A stretch of DNA of 64,000 bases from Halochromatium sp. (GCA_010912705.1 POWB01000001.1:347759-411758), one strand, 5' to 3'; counted from the stretch's first letter, positions 48,501 through 61,803 are shown. Numbers and translations: made by a program. Notes: generated by a model from the sequence alone, not told the origin.

Positions 48501-51040
48501 GTTGGCGATGACGACCAATACCGAGAAGCTCGGGTTGCAGGAAATGCCTCGCCATCAATCGACGGACGATGACTACCTGTATCAATAAGCGAGTTCAGCT
48601 CTTTAAGATTTGGCAGTCGCCAATCGCTATAGCCTGCAAGGGTCGTATATTCAGCATAAGCGAGCGCCGCCTCCCATGTCATACTAACAACAGTACCGCT
48701 ACAACTGGCTCCGCTCTGACCAGCACTGCATTGACCCCACATCAACCCCGTCTTCATATCGGTAACGGTCCCATTGCCATGATTAACGAATGGCGAAGAG
48801 GCTTGTTCTCCACGAACTAACCGCACACGATTGGCGCTAGCTTTTTCCGGATAGCCGTTATCTCCGGCATCAAATTTCAGAGCCCAGGCACGCTCCAAAT
48901 TATCGGCGTAGGATGATGAAGACCAATACCAGGACGGCTTGGTATTCGGAAAATAGTGACTATCGATGCTAGGCTCCGCATCAAGCCCATAATCGATGAC
49001 CCCAGCGAGTTCATTGAGCGTTGGCATGCGCCAATCGCTGTAACCGCAAAGGCGTTGGGCGTTGACGTCCTCGACGTATTTTTCGGTATCACAGCGACCG
49101 TTGGTTAAGCAATTGCCACCATCTTCGGTCCCAGGCAAATCATCGGCTGAGCCGCTGTCGTACCAACTGTACTGCCAATCTCGGTCACGTAGATCTTGAG
49201 CGTCATCAGCTTTAACCTCCCAGATCAGCCCCGTGACGTTGTCACGCACGCAGTTCCATGCAGTGGCACTTGCCGTTAAATCCTGGCCATCGGCATCGAG
49301 TTTGGTAAAACTAAAACCCGCATGGCCATCACGATCGTCGTCGTGGGTCGAATCGCGCCCATAATCACCATCCTGCCCAATGTAACCCATCACTGGACAG
49401 TCAAGAAAATTCGTGTAGTAATGACTACACCAATCGAGACCGGTGTCGTTAAGAGGAATAGGCGGTGGGATGGTATCATCAACGACAAAGTTAGCAACTA
49501 CCTCAGCAGAAGCAATCAAACCCGGGAATGTACAGGTTGCCGTTTCGGTACTGCCGCAATCGCCACCCCAAGAGTCCAAGACGTAGCCGCTAGCAGGAGT
49601 AGCAGTGCAGGTGGCGTTGCCTCCATACTCGACGGGATTCGGGCTGCAACCGACGGTACCACCATAACTTGGTGAGGCAACGATCTGAATCGGGTAGGTC
49701 CTGCGCTCGAAAATGACTGTAATCGCCTTAGCCTGATCAATAGTCACTGTACAGGTTGAGGCCGTGCCACAGCTCGATTCGCTCCAGGCTGTTAATTCCG
49801 AGCCGAGTGCCGGTGCTGCAGTGAGGATAACCTCAGCGCCCGGGGCATAACCCATCTCATAGCAATCTTGACCACAGTTGATCCCGGATGGAACGCTGGT
49901 CACGGTGCCGTCGCCTTCAACCGAGATTAATAGATCATAACGACCAAGCCACTGTGCATCACGTACCAACCGGACTTCTGCAGCTTGGGTTTTACTATCG
50001 TAGCCATCGAAAACATATTGACCATCCTCTCTATCGTAATTGCAACCAAAAAACCATGCCATATTTGAATCACCCGCATATGGCGAGGACGACCAATAAC
50101 CACACCTCTCTGCATAAGAGTAGAATGAACGCAGCTCCTTTCGGTTTGGAAGACGCCAGTCGCTATAACCGGCAAGGGTCGCATGTTCAGCATGGTCGAA
50201 TGCTCCATGCCAAGTCATTCTGTAAGCACGACCAGAGCAGTTCGCACCACTCTGACCGGCGCTACATTTAGCCCACATCAATCCCGTTGCGGCGTCAATG
50301 ACCGTCCCGTCGCCATTATCAATACTGGCTCTTGATATCCGCGTACCGCGCACTAAACGGATACGATAACGATAGCTCTTAGAAAAGAATGCATCGTTAC
50401 CATCTTGAAAGTTTAGGGACCAAGCATAGTCTCCCTCATCATCATCCCGATGTTGGTAGGTTGACCAATAGAAAGATGAGGTCGTATTGGGGAAAAAATT
50501 GGTATCGATGGCAGGATCAGTACGGCCGAGATGAGCAATCCCGATCAATTCCTCAATCGCTGGAGTACGCCAGTCGCTAAAGCCACAAAGACCATCGGCA
50601 TTCACCGCTAAGCTGTAAATATCCTTATCAAGCCAGCTGTAGGTTTGATCCTTGTCACGCAGACCACCGTCGTCAGTTTTGACCTCCCAGACCAGCCCCG
50701 TGATATTGTCACGCACGCAACTCCAAGCAGTTGCAGTTACAGGTAGATCCTGACCATTTGCATCGAGTTTGGTGAAACTGAAGCCGGCATGACCGTCGCT
50801 GTCGTCGTTGTGAATTACATCACGCCCGTAGTCACCGTCTTGGGTTGGGTAGCTGACGACTGGGCAGCTGAGGTTGTTGCTGTCGCCATCGGCGCACCAG
50901 TCGATACCGGTGTCGTTGAGCGGGTGCGGTGGTTGAGACTGGGTGCTGACCGCACCTGATAGCGTCCCGTTGGCCAGGATCAGCGGCACGAGGAGAACAA
51001 GCCACAACGACATCGATCGCAAGGCAGCGGGCAGGCGCAT
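45536..51040 (-). CDS. Giant secreted mosaic protein with four DUF1566 domains and shared C-terminal modules
   Basis: A 1834-residue protein; the ATG at 51040 has AAGGAG 7 bases upstream and starts a signal peptide (SLWLVLLVPLILANG). Order of modules: two DUF1566/Lcl-type domains (FSDWRTPAIEELIGIAHLGR, YSDWRLPNRKELRSF), two InlB-like repeats, two more DUF1566 domains (YSDWRMPTLNELAGV, YSDWRLPNLKELNSL), and two InlB-like repeats. A GW-LP module follows, then two dockerin-like HSAD...DGY segments and an Ala/Gln-rich linker. After a second GW-LP module come the coathanger-like module (LRAPRIHFAPGFRVETGG) and a PD40/TolB-like tail ([16 protein letters not shown]). No transmembrane anchor is seen at the C-terminus. 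Likely a surface-adhesion or carbohydrate-contacting protein; its function is not known. Confidence 0.82.
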   Translation of the reverse strand: MRLPAALRSMSLWLVLLVPLILANGTLSGAVSTQSQPPHPLNDTGIDWCADGDSNNLSCPVVSYPTQDGDYGRDVIHNDDSDGHAGFSFTKLDANGQDLPVTATAWSCVRDNITGLVWEVKTDDGGLRDKDQTYSWLDKDIYSLAVNADGLCGFSDWRTPAIEELIGIAHLGRTDPAIDTNFFPNTTSSFYWSTYQHRDDDEGDYAWSLNFQDGNDAFFSKSYRYRIRLVRGTRISRASIDNGDGTVIDAATGLMWAKCSAGQSGANCSGRAYRMTWHGAFDHAEHATLAGYSDWRLPNRKELRSFYSYAERCGYWSSSPYAGDSNMAWFFGCNYDREDGQYVFDGYDSKTQAAEVRLVRDAQWLGRYDLLISVEGDGTVTSVPSGINCGQDCYEMGYAPGAEVILTAAPALGSELTAWSESSCGTASTCTVTIDQAKAITVIFERRTYPIQIVASPSYGGTVGCSPNPVEYGGNATCTATPASGYVLDSWGGDCGSTETATCTFPGLIASAEVVANFVVDDTIPPPIPLNDTGLDWCSHYYTNFLDCPVMGYIGQDGDYGRDSTHDDDRDGHAGFSFTKLDADGQDLTASATAWNCVRDNVTGLIWEVKADDAQDLRDRDWQYSWYDSGSADDLPGTEDGGNCLTNGRCDTEKYVEDVNAQRLCGYSDWRMPTLNELAGVIDYGLDAEPSIDSHYFPNTKPSWYWSSSSYADNLERAWALKFDAGDNGYPEKASANRVRLVRGEQASSPFVNHGNGTVTDMKTGLMWGQCSAGQSGASCSGTVVSMTWEAALAYAEYTTLAGYSDWRLPNLKELNSLIDTGSHRPSIDGEAFPATRASRYWSSSPTASHPDYPWYAWSVSFDLGDFDQNAKDDTYFVRLVRSGQWVDLRVSLSGTGSGTLTSDPPGINCGNDCFASYAPGTEVTLTAIPAAGSHLTGWSQTNCGAANTCTLRLNSAQTLSVTFESEPIITYPIQTSVSPSASGSLSCTPNPVSPGGTSTCTATPNSGYTFVNWSGDCSGTSSSCSISNVTSAQRVTAHFGFAGQPVATHAAPERYVPGGLLSVSNHASFPDGVGALSLIWNPQLPTGWSVVAVDGDGSPELDVSTGEISFLGRLQRPLDLDFSYQVSVPSDARYPKTITALARYRDASMGDFASLNVAPAILNLEQQPVEPHSADHEEPSWRIDTTELSDLLLYWREQAYHVDSTRPDGYDAGPGDTNGDRHSADYQDPAWRIDSFEANRVIGYWRAQAYHVNPDSDDGYAPGAQQTVNALMVEAFDAKTLQAQATDAQALDAQAADAQTLAAQAIAVRPTGRMAPANAEVPQVTQQASASIYSPGGTLTLTHTIGQSGDSPPVALLWAPRLPAGWTILPDSVSGQGAPELSASSEEILFLASTLPQPLSFSYQVQIPATASGAQTIAATLSYQRLGMSNPAQVAPAALSLNSDGIPIGDCHGSAFRITAPVTTGQQVYSSEVSLEVADSVQVSPGAELQLRAPRIHFAPGFRVETGGRLGATASAVTCSVSSAVARARAAVLPTAVSASGELIEDQLSAPPLITPPHLLPLWLKDRLSQLGIDTDPSTLISTLLDADEHWMILETTQPLLAHDGNQGASDLYRLDLLSDQLALISVTEQGKAGNGSSRYPAADASGELILFESEADDLVPHDTNGVSDIYLHDLALGQTLRLTNALGASAHPGIDAQGREIVYDQHSDAERRAVLITATGSGEAATSLSLATAPDGRPVDAHHPAISANGRFVVYLEVQEQGQGEQEDQRCQVHLYDRQTAVYQRQPCPDALAAAPEQARPVFSLAGDQLQWLLPGQTHALTLSNPLHPGAP

Positions 51041-51243
51041 CAGCAGACTCCTTGAGGCGTTCCATGGGGCTCTGCAGGGTTCCGCATGATCTGGAGTAAC
51101 CAACTCCATGGCTTGACGGCGCGAGACCTTGCAAGGGCTTAGATGAGTCTATACCAACCGCTCGCTCGCTGCCCAATTCTGTCCATGGCGAGATGCCGGC
51201 GACGCCTGCCAGCAGTCTATACTGCAGCCAAGCCTTGACAGTG

Positions 51244-51459
51244 ATGACGACGCAACCCATAGCCACAACCTATAGCGAGATTCTTAACCTGCTCGGTGAA
51301 TTGATCATTTCGCAGAAGGAAACCGACCGCAAGTTTCAGGAGACCGATCACAGATTGCAAGAGACGTGTATGCCGACTGGCAGGTACATGGTGCGGTGGC
51401 GGGGATTCGCATCGAGGATGGCGCCGATCGCTATGCCTAGCTTGCTCCCGTTGGTTTTT
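51244..51459 (+). pseudogene. Broken DUF3782-like coiled-coil/PDDEXK protein
   Basis: From the ATG at 51244 the frame reads TTYSEILNLLGELIISQKET, then DRKFQETDHRLQET, the usual N-terminus of DUF3782-type proteins. It then switches frame: the +1 frame carries VYADWQVHGAVAGIRIEDGA, then DRYA and a stop, which matches the C-terminal part of the same family (VHGAVAGI, DRYAY). The middle is deleted and the frame is lost, so this is a relic. Confidence 0.6.
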
Positions 51460-51485
51460 CCTTGATTGACGGATAAAGAAGTTAT

Positions 51486-52739
51486 TCAACTATCGCTTAG
51501 GCGATCGAGCGGCGCCTGATAAAGGATCACCTTTAGTGCATCGTCGCTCAGCTCAAAGGCTGGCTCGCTGCCATTGTGGGCGCGCATGGCGGGGATCACC
51601 TTGGTGCGCACACCCATACCGCGCGCTTCAACATAGCCATAGTCGCGCAGGATGTCCATCAGGATCGGATTTCGCGGTGAGCGTTGTCCGGCGATCATCT
51701 TGGCGATGGTCATCGCATTCTGCAGCCGCCCCGGGCTGATCACCTCGAGCCGATCTGAGTAACAGCTGATCTCGATATCGACCGAGCGGGTCCAGTCGCG
51801 ATGGGCAAGGGCGTTGATCACCAGCTCGCGCACCGCTTCCCAGGGATAATCCCAGAGGGTCTGCCGGCGCATGCCCTCGTCGATCTCAGCCGCGTCGCGG
51901 CTGATGAAGGGGCGCAAGCTGGAGGCGAGCTTCTCGATCAGGCCGTCGTCCAGATGCTGAATCGCACCATTGCTAGCCCGTTTTCGCCGAGCGACCAGGG
52001 GCCCGTCGATCAGCGTATCAAGCCTTGCGGAATAGGACTTTTCGCGCCCATCAAAGACCATGACGCGCAGGCCCGCTTGGCGCAAGGCGCGTCTTGGCTG
52101 CACGCCAAAAGCGAGGATGCCGGCGATGGACGCGGTCTGATGCCCAAGCCCGTCCTCGGCCATCAGGCCCAGCCCGAGCAGCCGTTGCTGCCAGGCGTCG
52201 GTCCCACTGGGCAGGTCAGGGTCCTGGATGATGTGGCGCAGGTAGAAATCGAGCCGATCCAGATCCAGACTGTCGATGCTCGTCCCAGCCACCGGCAGGG
52301 TTTCGGCGTGCAGGAGACCGCCTGATTCAAACAGGCGCAACTGCTGCTCGCGAGAGGCGATCTCTGAGCGGTTGCCCATGCGGATGTAGGTATCTTCGCG
52401 GCCATGGTGGCGCACCACATAGGGCTTGGAGATGCCAGCGGCCAACGAGATCACACCGACGCGAAGCCCAGCGTCGAGTCGGACCTCTTCGTAGAATGGG
52501 ATGATCTGCGGATGCACCTTATCCCGAAAGACATTCAACACCCAGTCTTGCGGATCGGTGCGTTGCAGCCCGGTGATTCGTCCATCGTCCTCGACCCCGA
52601 GCAGGATGCGACCACCTTGCACATTGGCCAGGGCGACGATCTCCTTGGCGAGCTGCTCGGGGCGCACATCGTCTCGCTTGAACTCAACACCAGAGCTTTC
52701 GCCATTGGCGATCAGTTCTTCCAGTTCTTGCCTGAGCAT
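51486..52739 (-). CDS. AlbA_2-domain ATP-binding protein, putative transcriptional regulator
   Basis: The 417-residue protein starts at the ATG at 52739 (MLRQELEELIANGESSGVEF). The AlbA_2 (Schlafen-like/AAA_4) domain is seen in VEFKRDDVRPEQLAKEIVAL, NVQGGRILLGVEDDG and REDTYIRMGNRS. A GHKL-type ATPase-like C-terminal half has ELVINALAHRDWT (N-box-like) and DRLEVISPGRL (G1-box-like). Such proteins are often called ATP-dependent DNA helicase RecG-like or regulators; their real function is poorly known. The frame extends upstream to 52886, overlapping truA, but that part looks non-coding. Confidence 0.83.
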   Translation of the reverse strand: MLRQELEELIANGESSGVEFKRDDVRPEQLAKEIVALANVQGGRILLGVEDDGRITGLQRTDPQDWVLNVFRDKVHPQIIPFYEEVRLDAGLRVGVISLAAGISKPYVVRHHGREDTYIRMGNRSEIASREQQLRLFESGGLLHAETLPVAGTSIDSLDLDRLDFYLRHIIQDPDLPSGTDAWQQRLLGLGLMAEDGLGHQTASIAGILAFGVQPRRALRQAGLRVMVFDGREKSYSARLDTLIDGPLVARRKRASNGAIQHLDDGLIEKLASSLRPFISRDAAEIDEGMRRQTLWDYPWEAVRELVINALAHRDWTRSVDIEISCYSDRLEVISPGRLQNAMTIAKMIAGQRSPRNPILMDILRDYGYVEARGMGVRTKVIPAMRAHNGSEPAFELSDDALKVILYQAPLDRLSDS

Positions 52740-52882
52740 ACCGAGGGCTTGAGGGTCTGGGGTACAGTTGGAGGAGGATTGATGACGTGACCTAGTCGTA
52801 CAGACAGCCGCCATTGGAGCCGGCAACGCCGGAGCCATTCGCCTAAGGGGATATTTTGCCGGGAATTGCTGACATTTTCGCC

Positions 52883-53710
52883 TCACAAGCTTGAAGCTGT
52901 GGCGGTTAGATGATCAGTCGCAGCGGGCAGGCCAAAGCGATCAGGATAATCGACCCCTGTCAGGTACAGCCCATGCGCCGGCGCGGTGACCCCGCCGCGT
53001 GCCCGATCGCGCAGCGCCAGCAGCTCGGCGGCCCAGCCGACCGGCCGCTCACCGCGCCCGATCGCCAGCAACACGCCGACCAGATTCCGAACCATGTGAT
53101 GCAGGAAGCCATCGGCGCCAACGCTGAGCTCGAGCAAGGCACCCCGCTCGACCAGGGTCAGGTAATGCAAGGTGCGTACCGGACTCTTAGCCTGACAGGC
53201 CAGCGCGCGAAAGCTGGTGAAGTCATGGCGACCGACCAGCGTCGCCGCCGCCTCGCGCATCGGCGCGACCGACAGTGACCGATGGGTCCAGAGTGCACAC
53301 TGATGCCAGAGCGCCGAGCGCACCGGTCGGCGCAAGATCAGATAGCGATAATGCCGTGCGACAGCAGAAAAGCGGGCATGAAAGCTGACATCGACTGGCT
53401 GCGCCCAGCACACCGCGACATCGTCTGGCAGGTTCGCATTCACGCCCAGGGTCCAGGCGCGCTGCGGCCGCTTGACCGGGGTCTCGAAATGCACGACTTG
53501 CCCTGTAGCGTGAACGCCTGCATCGGTGCGGCCGGCACAGTGGACTCGAATCGGCGCGGCAGCCACCTGCGCGAGCGCCTGTTCTAAGACCTGCTGCACA
53601 CTGATGGCGTGGCGCTGAAACTGCCAACCAGCATACTGACTGCCGATGTACTCGACCCCGAGCGCGATCCGATGCCCATCCACAGCCTCAGGGGGATCGG
53701 CCATGCTCAT
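52883..53710 (-). CDS. truA: tRNA pseudouridine(38-40) synthase TruA
   Basis: Converts uridines 38-40 of the tRNA anticodon stem-loop to pseudouridine. The catalytic Asp lies in CAGRTDAGVHATGQVVHF near residue 63. Other family blocks are ALGVEYIGSQYAGWQ near the N-terminus and DGFLHHMVRNLVG. ATG 53710 (or 53704) gives the normal lead of 10-14 residues. A TTG at 53767 overlapping the fimV stop is possible but would add 19 atypical residues. Last gene of the leu-asd-fimV block. Confidence 0.95.
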   Translation of the reverse strand: MSMADPPEAVDGHRIALGVEYIGSQYAGWQFQRHAISVQQVLEQALAQVAAAPIRVHCAGRTDAGVHATGQVVHFETPVKRPQRAWTLGVNANLPDDVAVCWAQPVDVSFHARFSAVARHYRYLILRRPVRSALWHQCALWTHRSLSVAPMREAAATLVGRHDFTSFRALACQAKSPVRTLHYLTLVERGALLELSVGADGFLHHMVRNLVGVLLAIGRGERPVGWAAELLALRDRARGGVTAPAHGLYLTGVDYPDRFGLPAATDHLTATASSL

Positions 53711-53763
53711 TGCAACCGCTTGCCTACCAGGGTCTACCACGGCCAATCGCACCGCTGCATCGC

Positions 53764-57174
<3,411 letters not shown>

Positions 57175-57184
57175 GCGCCTGTCA

Positions 57185-58300
57185 TCAAGGCTCAAGCAGC
57201 AAGCGGAGCATCCGCCGCAGCGGCTCGGCCGCACCCCAGAGCAGCTGATCACCAACGGTAAAGGCGTTCAGAAATTCTGGACCTTGCGCCATCGGTCGCA
57301 GACGTCCGACCGGAATGCTCAAGGTCCCCGTGACCGCTGCCGGTGAGAGCTCGGCGATGGTCTGCTCGCGCTCGTTTGGGATCACCCGCACCCATGCATT
57401 CGCTGCGGCGAGCATTGCGGTGATCTCGTCGATGGGCATCGCCCGCTTGAGCTTGATCGTCAGTCCCTGGCTATGACAGCGCATCGAGCCAATGCGCACG
57501 CAGGTACCGTCGATGGGGATCGCGTTCTCTGCACGGCCCAGGATCTTATTGGTCTCGACTCCGCCCTTCCATTCCTCTTTCGACTGGCCGGTTTCCATCG
57601 GCTTGTCGATCCAGGGGATCAGGCTGCCGGCAAGTGGCGCGCCGAATTGCTCGGTGGGGAAGATCTCAGCGCGCATCGCCGCGGTCACCACGCGATCGAT
57701 ATCGAGGATCGAGCTGCGCGGATCGGCCAGCAGCTCGTTGACACTGGCCTGCAAGGCACCCATCTGCGCGAGCAGCTCACGCATATTGCGCGCGCCAGCG
57801 CCGGAGGCGGCCTGATAGGTCATCGCACTGACCCAGTCGACGAGATCGCGTCGCAACAGCTCACCGACCGCCATCAGCATCAGGCTCACCGTGCAGTTAC
57901 CGCCAATAAAGTCGCGCTTGCCCGCTGCCAGCGCCTGCTGGATCACATCCAGGTTCACCGGATCGAGGACGATGGTGCTGTCCTCGCGCAACCGTAGCGT
58001 CGAAGCAGCATCGATCCAATAGCCCTGCCACCCCCGCGCACGCAACGGCTCGAACAGCTGCCCGGTGTAATCCCCGCCTTGGCAGGTGACGATGACATCC
58101 ATCCCAGCCAAGGCATCCAGATCATAGGCGTCGAGCAACGCCTGAGCACCCTGCCCCACATCTGGCCCCGGCTCGCCCTGTTGCGAAGTCGAGAAGAATC
58201 GTGCCTCGGGGATCAATGCGAAGTCGTTCTCCTCGCGCATTCGATCCATCAGGACCGAGCCCACCATGCCACGCCAGCCAACGAAACCGACTCGATTCAT
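57185..58300 (-). CDS. asd: Aspartate-semialdehyde dehydrogenase
   Basis: Reduces beta-aspartyl phosphate to aspartate semialdehyde with NADPH, for lysine, threonine, methionine and diaminopimelate. The N-terminal nucleotide-binding motif is [18 protein letters not shown], and the active-site Cys lies in [11 protein letters not shown] near residue 135, as in E. coli. At 371 residues it is the length of the gammaproteobacterial long type. It follows leuB by 65 bases in the usual leuCDB-asd order and is directly followed by fimV. Confidence 0.96.
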   Translation of the reverse strand: MNRVGFVGWRGMVGSVLMDRMREENDFALIPEARFFSTSQQGEPGPDVGQGAQALLDAYDLDALAGMDVIVTCQGGDYTGQLFEPLRARGWQGYWIDAASTLRLREDSTIVLDPVNLDVIQQALAAGKRDFIGGNCTVSLMLMAVGELLRRDLVDWVSAMTYQAASGAGARNMRELLAQMGALQASVNELLADPRSSILDIDRVVTAAMRAEIFPTEQFGAPLAGSLIPWIDKPMETGQSKEEWKGGVETNKILGRAENAIPIDGTCVRIGSMRCHSQGLTIKLKRAMPIDEITAMLAAANAWVRVIPNEREQTIAELSPAAVTGTLSIPVGRLRPMAQGPEFLNAFTVGDQLLWGAAEPLRRMLRLLLEP

Positions 58301-58365
58301 CGAGACTTCACCTTAATTTAGTTAGAGGCAGCTCAAAGAGAATAAGCACAGAGCCATAGACAAGA

Positions 58366-59454
58366 CTAGTCAGCAGCCGCACGCATCGCTTTGAGCACTG
58401 CATCACCCATCTCAACCGTGCCAACGGTCTTGGTGCCTGGTGCGGCAATATCACCGGTGCGCAGCCCGCGATCGAGCACCTCGGCGACGGCCTGCTCGAT
58501 CCGATCTGCCTGCTCTGGTGCTGCCAGCGAGTAACGCAGCATCATCGCCACCGAGAGGATGGTTGCGAGCGGATTGGCAACGCCCTGACCGGCAATATCC
58601 GGCGCTGAGCCGTGGATCGGCTCATACATACCCTGTCCATCGGCGTTCAGCGAGGCCGATGGCAGCATGCCGATCGAGCCAGTCAGCATCGCCGCCGCAT
58701 CCGAGAGGATGTCACCAAACATATTGGTGGTCACCATGACGTCGAACTGCTTGGGCGCGCGCACCAACTGCATCGCCGCATTGTCGACATACATGTGGCT
58801 AAGCTCAACTTGCGGATAATCATGGCCGACGCGGATCGCAACCTCGCGCCAAAGCTCGGTGCATTCGAGCACATTGGCCTTATCGACCGAGCAGAGGCGC
58901 TTGCCGCGTTGCATCGCGGCGTCGAAGGCGACGCGGCAGATGCGCTCGATCTCGGACTCAGTGTAGACCAGCGTATTGATGCCGCGCCGCTCGCCGCTCG
59001 CCAAGGTGTCGACACCGCGCGGCTGGCCAAAATAGATGCCACCGGTCAGCTCGCGCACGATCAGGATATCGAGCCCTGAGACCACCTCCGGCTTTAGGGT
59101 CGAGGCCGCGGCGAGCTGCGGATAGAGGATCGCCGGGCGCAGGTTGGCGAATAGGCCAAGCCCTGAGCGGAGACCAAGCAGCCCCTTCTCCGGGCGCAGC
59201 GCAATCTCGAGCGGCTCCCATTTAGGGCCACCGACCGCACCTAGCAGCACGGCATCCGCGGCCTTCGCCAGGTTGAGGGTTGACTCAGGCAATGGCGAGC
59301 CAGAGTCGTCATAGGCGGCGCCACCTACCAAAGCAGTCTCGGTCTCGATGTCGAGCGCGTAGTCGCTGCGCAGGGCATCAAGCAGCTTGACGGCTTCGGC
59401 AACGATCTCAGGGCCAATGCCATCGCCAGGCAGAATCAGAATCTTCTTGGTCAA
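58366..59454 (-). CDS. leuB: 3-isopropylmalate dehydrogenase
   Basis: Third step of leucine synthesis: NAD-dependent oxidative decarboxylation of 3-isopropylmalate. The 362-residue protein has [30 protein letters not shown] (with the catalytic Tyr further on in [10 protein letters not shown]), DKANVLE, and [10 protein letters not shown]. The conserved end segment is [20 protein letters not shown]. The start is a TTG at 59454 preceded by a perfect GGAG six bases upstream; no ATG is placed better. The gap to leuD is 105 bases. Confidence 0.96.
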   Translation of the reverse strand: MTKKILILPGDGIGPEIVAEAVKLLDALRSDYALDIETETALVGGAAYDDSGSPLPESTLNLAKAADAVLLGAVGGPKWEPLEIALRPEKGLLGLRSGLGLFANLRPAILYPQLAAASTLKPEVVSGLDILIVRELTGGIYFGQPRGVDTLASGERRGINTLVYTESEIERICRVAFDAAMQRGKRLCSVDKANVLECTELWREVAIRVGHDYPQVELSHMYVDNAAMQLVRAPKQFDVMVTTNMFGDILSDAAAMLTGSIGMLPSASLNADGQGMYEPIHGSAPDIAGQGVANPLATILSVAMMLRYSLAAPEQADRIEQAVAEVLDRGLRTGDIAAPGTKTVGTVEMGDAVLKAMRAAAD

Positions 59455-59559
59455 TCGTATCTCCGTGAGGGCAAAGGGCGTCTCACTGGTACCGCCTCAT
59501 TAACCTGTACGCGTGAATGTTGAGCCACCGATGGACACCGATGCAATAGGACGTCGCCG

Positions 59560-60216
59560 CTAGACCGATGCTACCGACGCAAATAGCCAAGGCGCCTGCT
59601 GTTGCCGACGCTGCTCATAGGTGCTGATCTCGTCGGCGTGCTCCAGCGTCAGGCCGATGTCATCGAGCCCATTGAGTAGGCAATGCCGATGAAAGGCATC
59701 GATCGCAAAGGCAATCGGCTCGCCGCTGCTCGGCTGCAGACGTTGTGCTTCCAGATCAACCTCGATCTCAAGCGGCACCTCAGCGCCGGCGAGCGCGAAC
59801 AGCCCATCGATGATCTTCTCATCAAGCAAGATCGGCAGCAGGCCGTTCTTGATCGAATTCTGACGGAAGATATCAGCAAAGCTCGGCGCAATCAGTACCC
59901 GAAAACCCTGATCAACGAGCGCCCAAGGTGCATGCTCGCGCGAGGAGCCGCAGCCGAAGTTGTGCCTTGTGAGCAGGATCTCAGCCTTGGCATAGCGCGG
60001 ATCATTGAGGACGAAGTCCGGGTTCAGCGGCCGGCCCGAGCAGTCTTGCCCCGGCTCACCATGATCCAGATAGCGCCACTCGTCGAACAGGTTGGGGCCA
60101 AAGCCGGTGCGCTGGATCGACTTCAGGAACTGCTTAGGAATAATCGCATCGGTATCCACATTAGCGCGATCAAGCGGCATCACGACGCCGCGAAAGGTCT
60201 CGAAGGCTTTCATCAT
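59560..60216 (-). CDS. leuD: 3-isopropylmalate dehydratase small subunit
   Basis: Swivelling-domain subunit that pairs with LeuC to isomerise 2- to 3-isopropylmalate. The 218-residue protein has [33 protein letters not shown] and [17 protein letters not shown], all standard for the family. Two consecutive ATGs (60216 and 60213) follow GGGAG; the first overlaps the leuC stop (TGATG), so translation is coupled. Confidence 0.96.
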   Translation of the reverse strand: MMKAFETFRGVVMPLDRANVDTDAIIPKQFLKSIQRTGFGPNLFDEWRYLDHGEPGQDCSGRPLNPDFVLNDPRYAKAEILLTRHNFGCGSSREHAPWALVDQGFRVLIAPSFADIFRQNSIKNGLLPILLDEKIIDGLFALAGAEVPLEIEVDLEAQRLQPSSGEPIAFAIDAFHRHCLLNGLDDIGLTLEHADEISTYEQRRQQQAPWLFASVASV

Positions 60217-61649
60217 CAAAACTCCCGCACGTCGACAAAGCGCCCGGCAACCGCCGCTGCGGCAGCCATTGCTGGGCTGACCAGATGGGTGCGTCCGCCC
60301 TGCCCTTGACGCCCTTCGAAATTCCGATTGCTAGTCGAGGCGCAGCGCTCACCTGGCTCGAGCCGATCGGCGTTCATCGCCAGACACATCGAACAGCCCG
60401 GATCGCGCCACTCGAAACCGGCGTCGACAAAGATCTTATCCAGCCCCTCGGCCTCGGCCTGCTGCTTCACTAGACCAGAGCCAGGGACCACCATCGCCAG
60501 CTTCACCGAGTCAGCCAGATGACGGCCCTTGGCGACCTCGGCCGCCGCACGCAGGTCTTCGATGCGACCGTTGGTGCAGGAGCCAATAAACACCTTATCG
60601 ATGCCAATCTGCGCGATGGGCGTCAGCGGCTCCAGGCCCATGTAGGTCAGCGCATGGCGATAACTGCCAGCCTTGACTGGATCGGTCACCGCATCTGGGT
60701 CCGGCACCTCGCTGTCCACCGGCACCACCATCTCGGGCGAGGTGCCCCAGGTGACCTGTGGGCGAATGCTGGCCGCATCGATGCGTACCACGCGATCGTA
60801 CTCGGCGCCGGCATCGCTGTTGAGCGAGCGCCAATAGGTTGCCGCCTGCTCAAAGGCCTCGCCCTTCGGCGATTGCGGGCGATCACGCAGATAGTCGATG
60901 GTCTTCTCATCGATGCCGATCAGCCCCGCGCGCGCACCGGCCTCGATACTCATGTTACAGACCGTCATCCGGCCTTCCATACTCAGCGCCGAGATCGCCT
61001 CGCCGGCGTACTCGATCACATGCCCAGTACCGCCGGCGGTGCCGATCTCGCCGATGATGGCGAGCACGATGTCTTTTGCCGTAATCCCGCGACCAAGCGC
61101 ACCCTCAACGCTCACCAGCATGCTCTTCGGCTTGCGCTGCAGCAGACACTGGGTGGCCAGCACGTGCTCCACCTCGGAGGTACCAACGCCAAAGGCAAGC
61201 GCACCGAAGGCGCCGTGGGTCGAGGTGTGGCTATCGCCGCAGACCACCATCATCCCTGGCTGGGTAAAGCCTTGCTCGGGGCCGATCACATGCACGATGC
61301 CCTGGCGCGGATCACCCATGGCGAAGAGCTGAATACCAAACTCGCGGCAGTTGGCCTCTAGCGTCTCGACCTGCAGGCGCGAGATCGGATCGATAATGCC
61401 AAGATGCCGATCGCTCGTTGGCACATTGTGATCGGGCACTGCCAGATTGGCCTCGGGGCGACGCGGCTTACGGCCAGCGAGCCTAAGCCCCTCGAAGGCT
61501 TGCGGCGAGGTCACCTCGTGCACCAGCTGCCGGTCGATATACAGCAAGGCCGTGCCGTGCTCGTCAGTGCGGACGATATGGTCATCCCAAAGCTTATCGA
61601 AGATTGTTCTTGGTTGGTCGTTTCGTGGTTGGTCGTTTCGAGCCGCCAT
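60216..61649 (-). CDS. leuC: 3-isopropylmalate dehydratase large subunit
   Basis: Aconitase-type [4Fe-4S] enzyme subunit of leucine synthesis. The 477-residue protein shows [20 protein letters not shown] and [14 protein letters not shown] (first cluster Cys), and CSMCLAMN (the other two Cys). The N-terminal NDQPR segment is duplicated by a 15-bp tandem repeat at 61612-61641, which adds five residues before the family start ([12 protein letters not shown]). First gene of the leuC-leuD-leuB-asd block; no leuA is next to it. Confidence 0.96.
   Translation of the reverse strand: MAARNDQPRNDQPRTIFDKLWDDHIVRTDEHGTALLYIDRQLVHEVTSPQAFEGLRLAGRKPRRPEANLAVPDHNVPTSDRHLGIIDPISRLQVETLEANCREFGIQLFAMGDPRQGIVHVIGPEQGFTQPGMMVVCGDSHTSTHGAFGALAFGVGTSEVEHVLATQCLLQRKPKSMLVSVEGALGRGITAKDIVLAIIGEIGTAGGTGHVIEYAGEAISALSMEGRMTVCNMSIEAGARAGLIGIDEKTIDYLRDRPQSPKGEAFEQAATYWRSLNSDAGAEYDRVVRIDAASIRPQVTWGTSPEMVVPVDSEVPDPDAVTDPVKAGSYRHALTYMGLEPLTPIAQIGIDKVFIGSCTNGRIEDLRAAAEVAKGRHLADSVKLAMVVPGSGLVKQQAEAEGLDKIFVDAGFEWRDPGCSMCLAMNADRLEPGERCASTSNRNFEGRQGQGGRTHLVSPAMAAAAAVAGRFVDVREF
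61612..61641. repeat. 15-bp tandem repeat at the leuC 5' end
   Basis: Two copies of GGTTGGTCGTTTCG(T/A) on the plus strand encode the repeated NDQPR at the LeuC N-terminus. A recent slippage duplication, apparently harmless. Confidence 0.8.
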
Positions 61650-61803
61650 TGGGCGTTGCTCCGATCAGAAAACAAGCCGTGCAGGATAAACGGCTGGCGC
61701 CAAAGGCTCAATGCTCAGCAATCGCTGCAAGGCGGGTAGCCGGACATCCCCAGGTCACCCCGAGCCATCCCCGTGCCTCAGCCGAGATGATTTTACCGAC
61801 CGC

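Noticed and set aside
52740..52886. N-terminal extension of the AlbA_2 protein reaching into truA
   Set aside because: The residues are basic and Ser/Pro-rich with no domain; the AlbA_2 domain begins right after the ATG at 52739.
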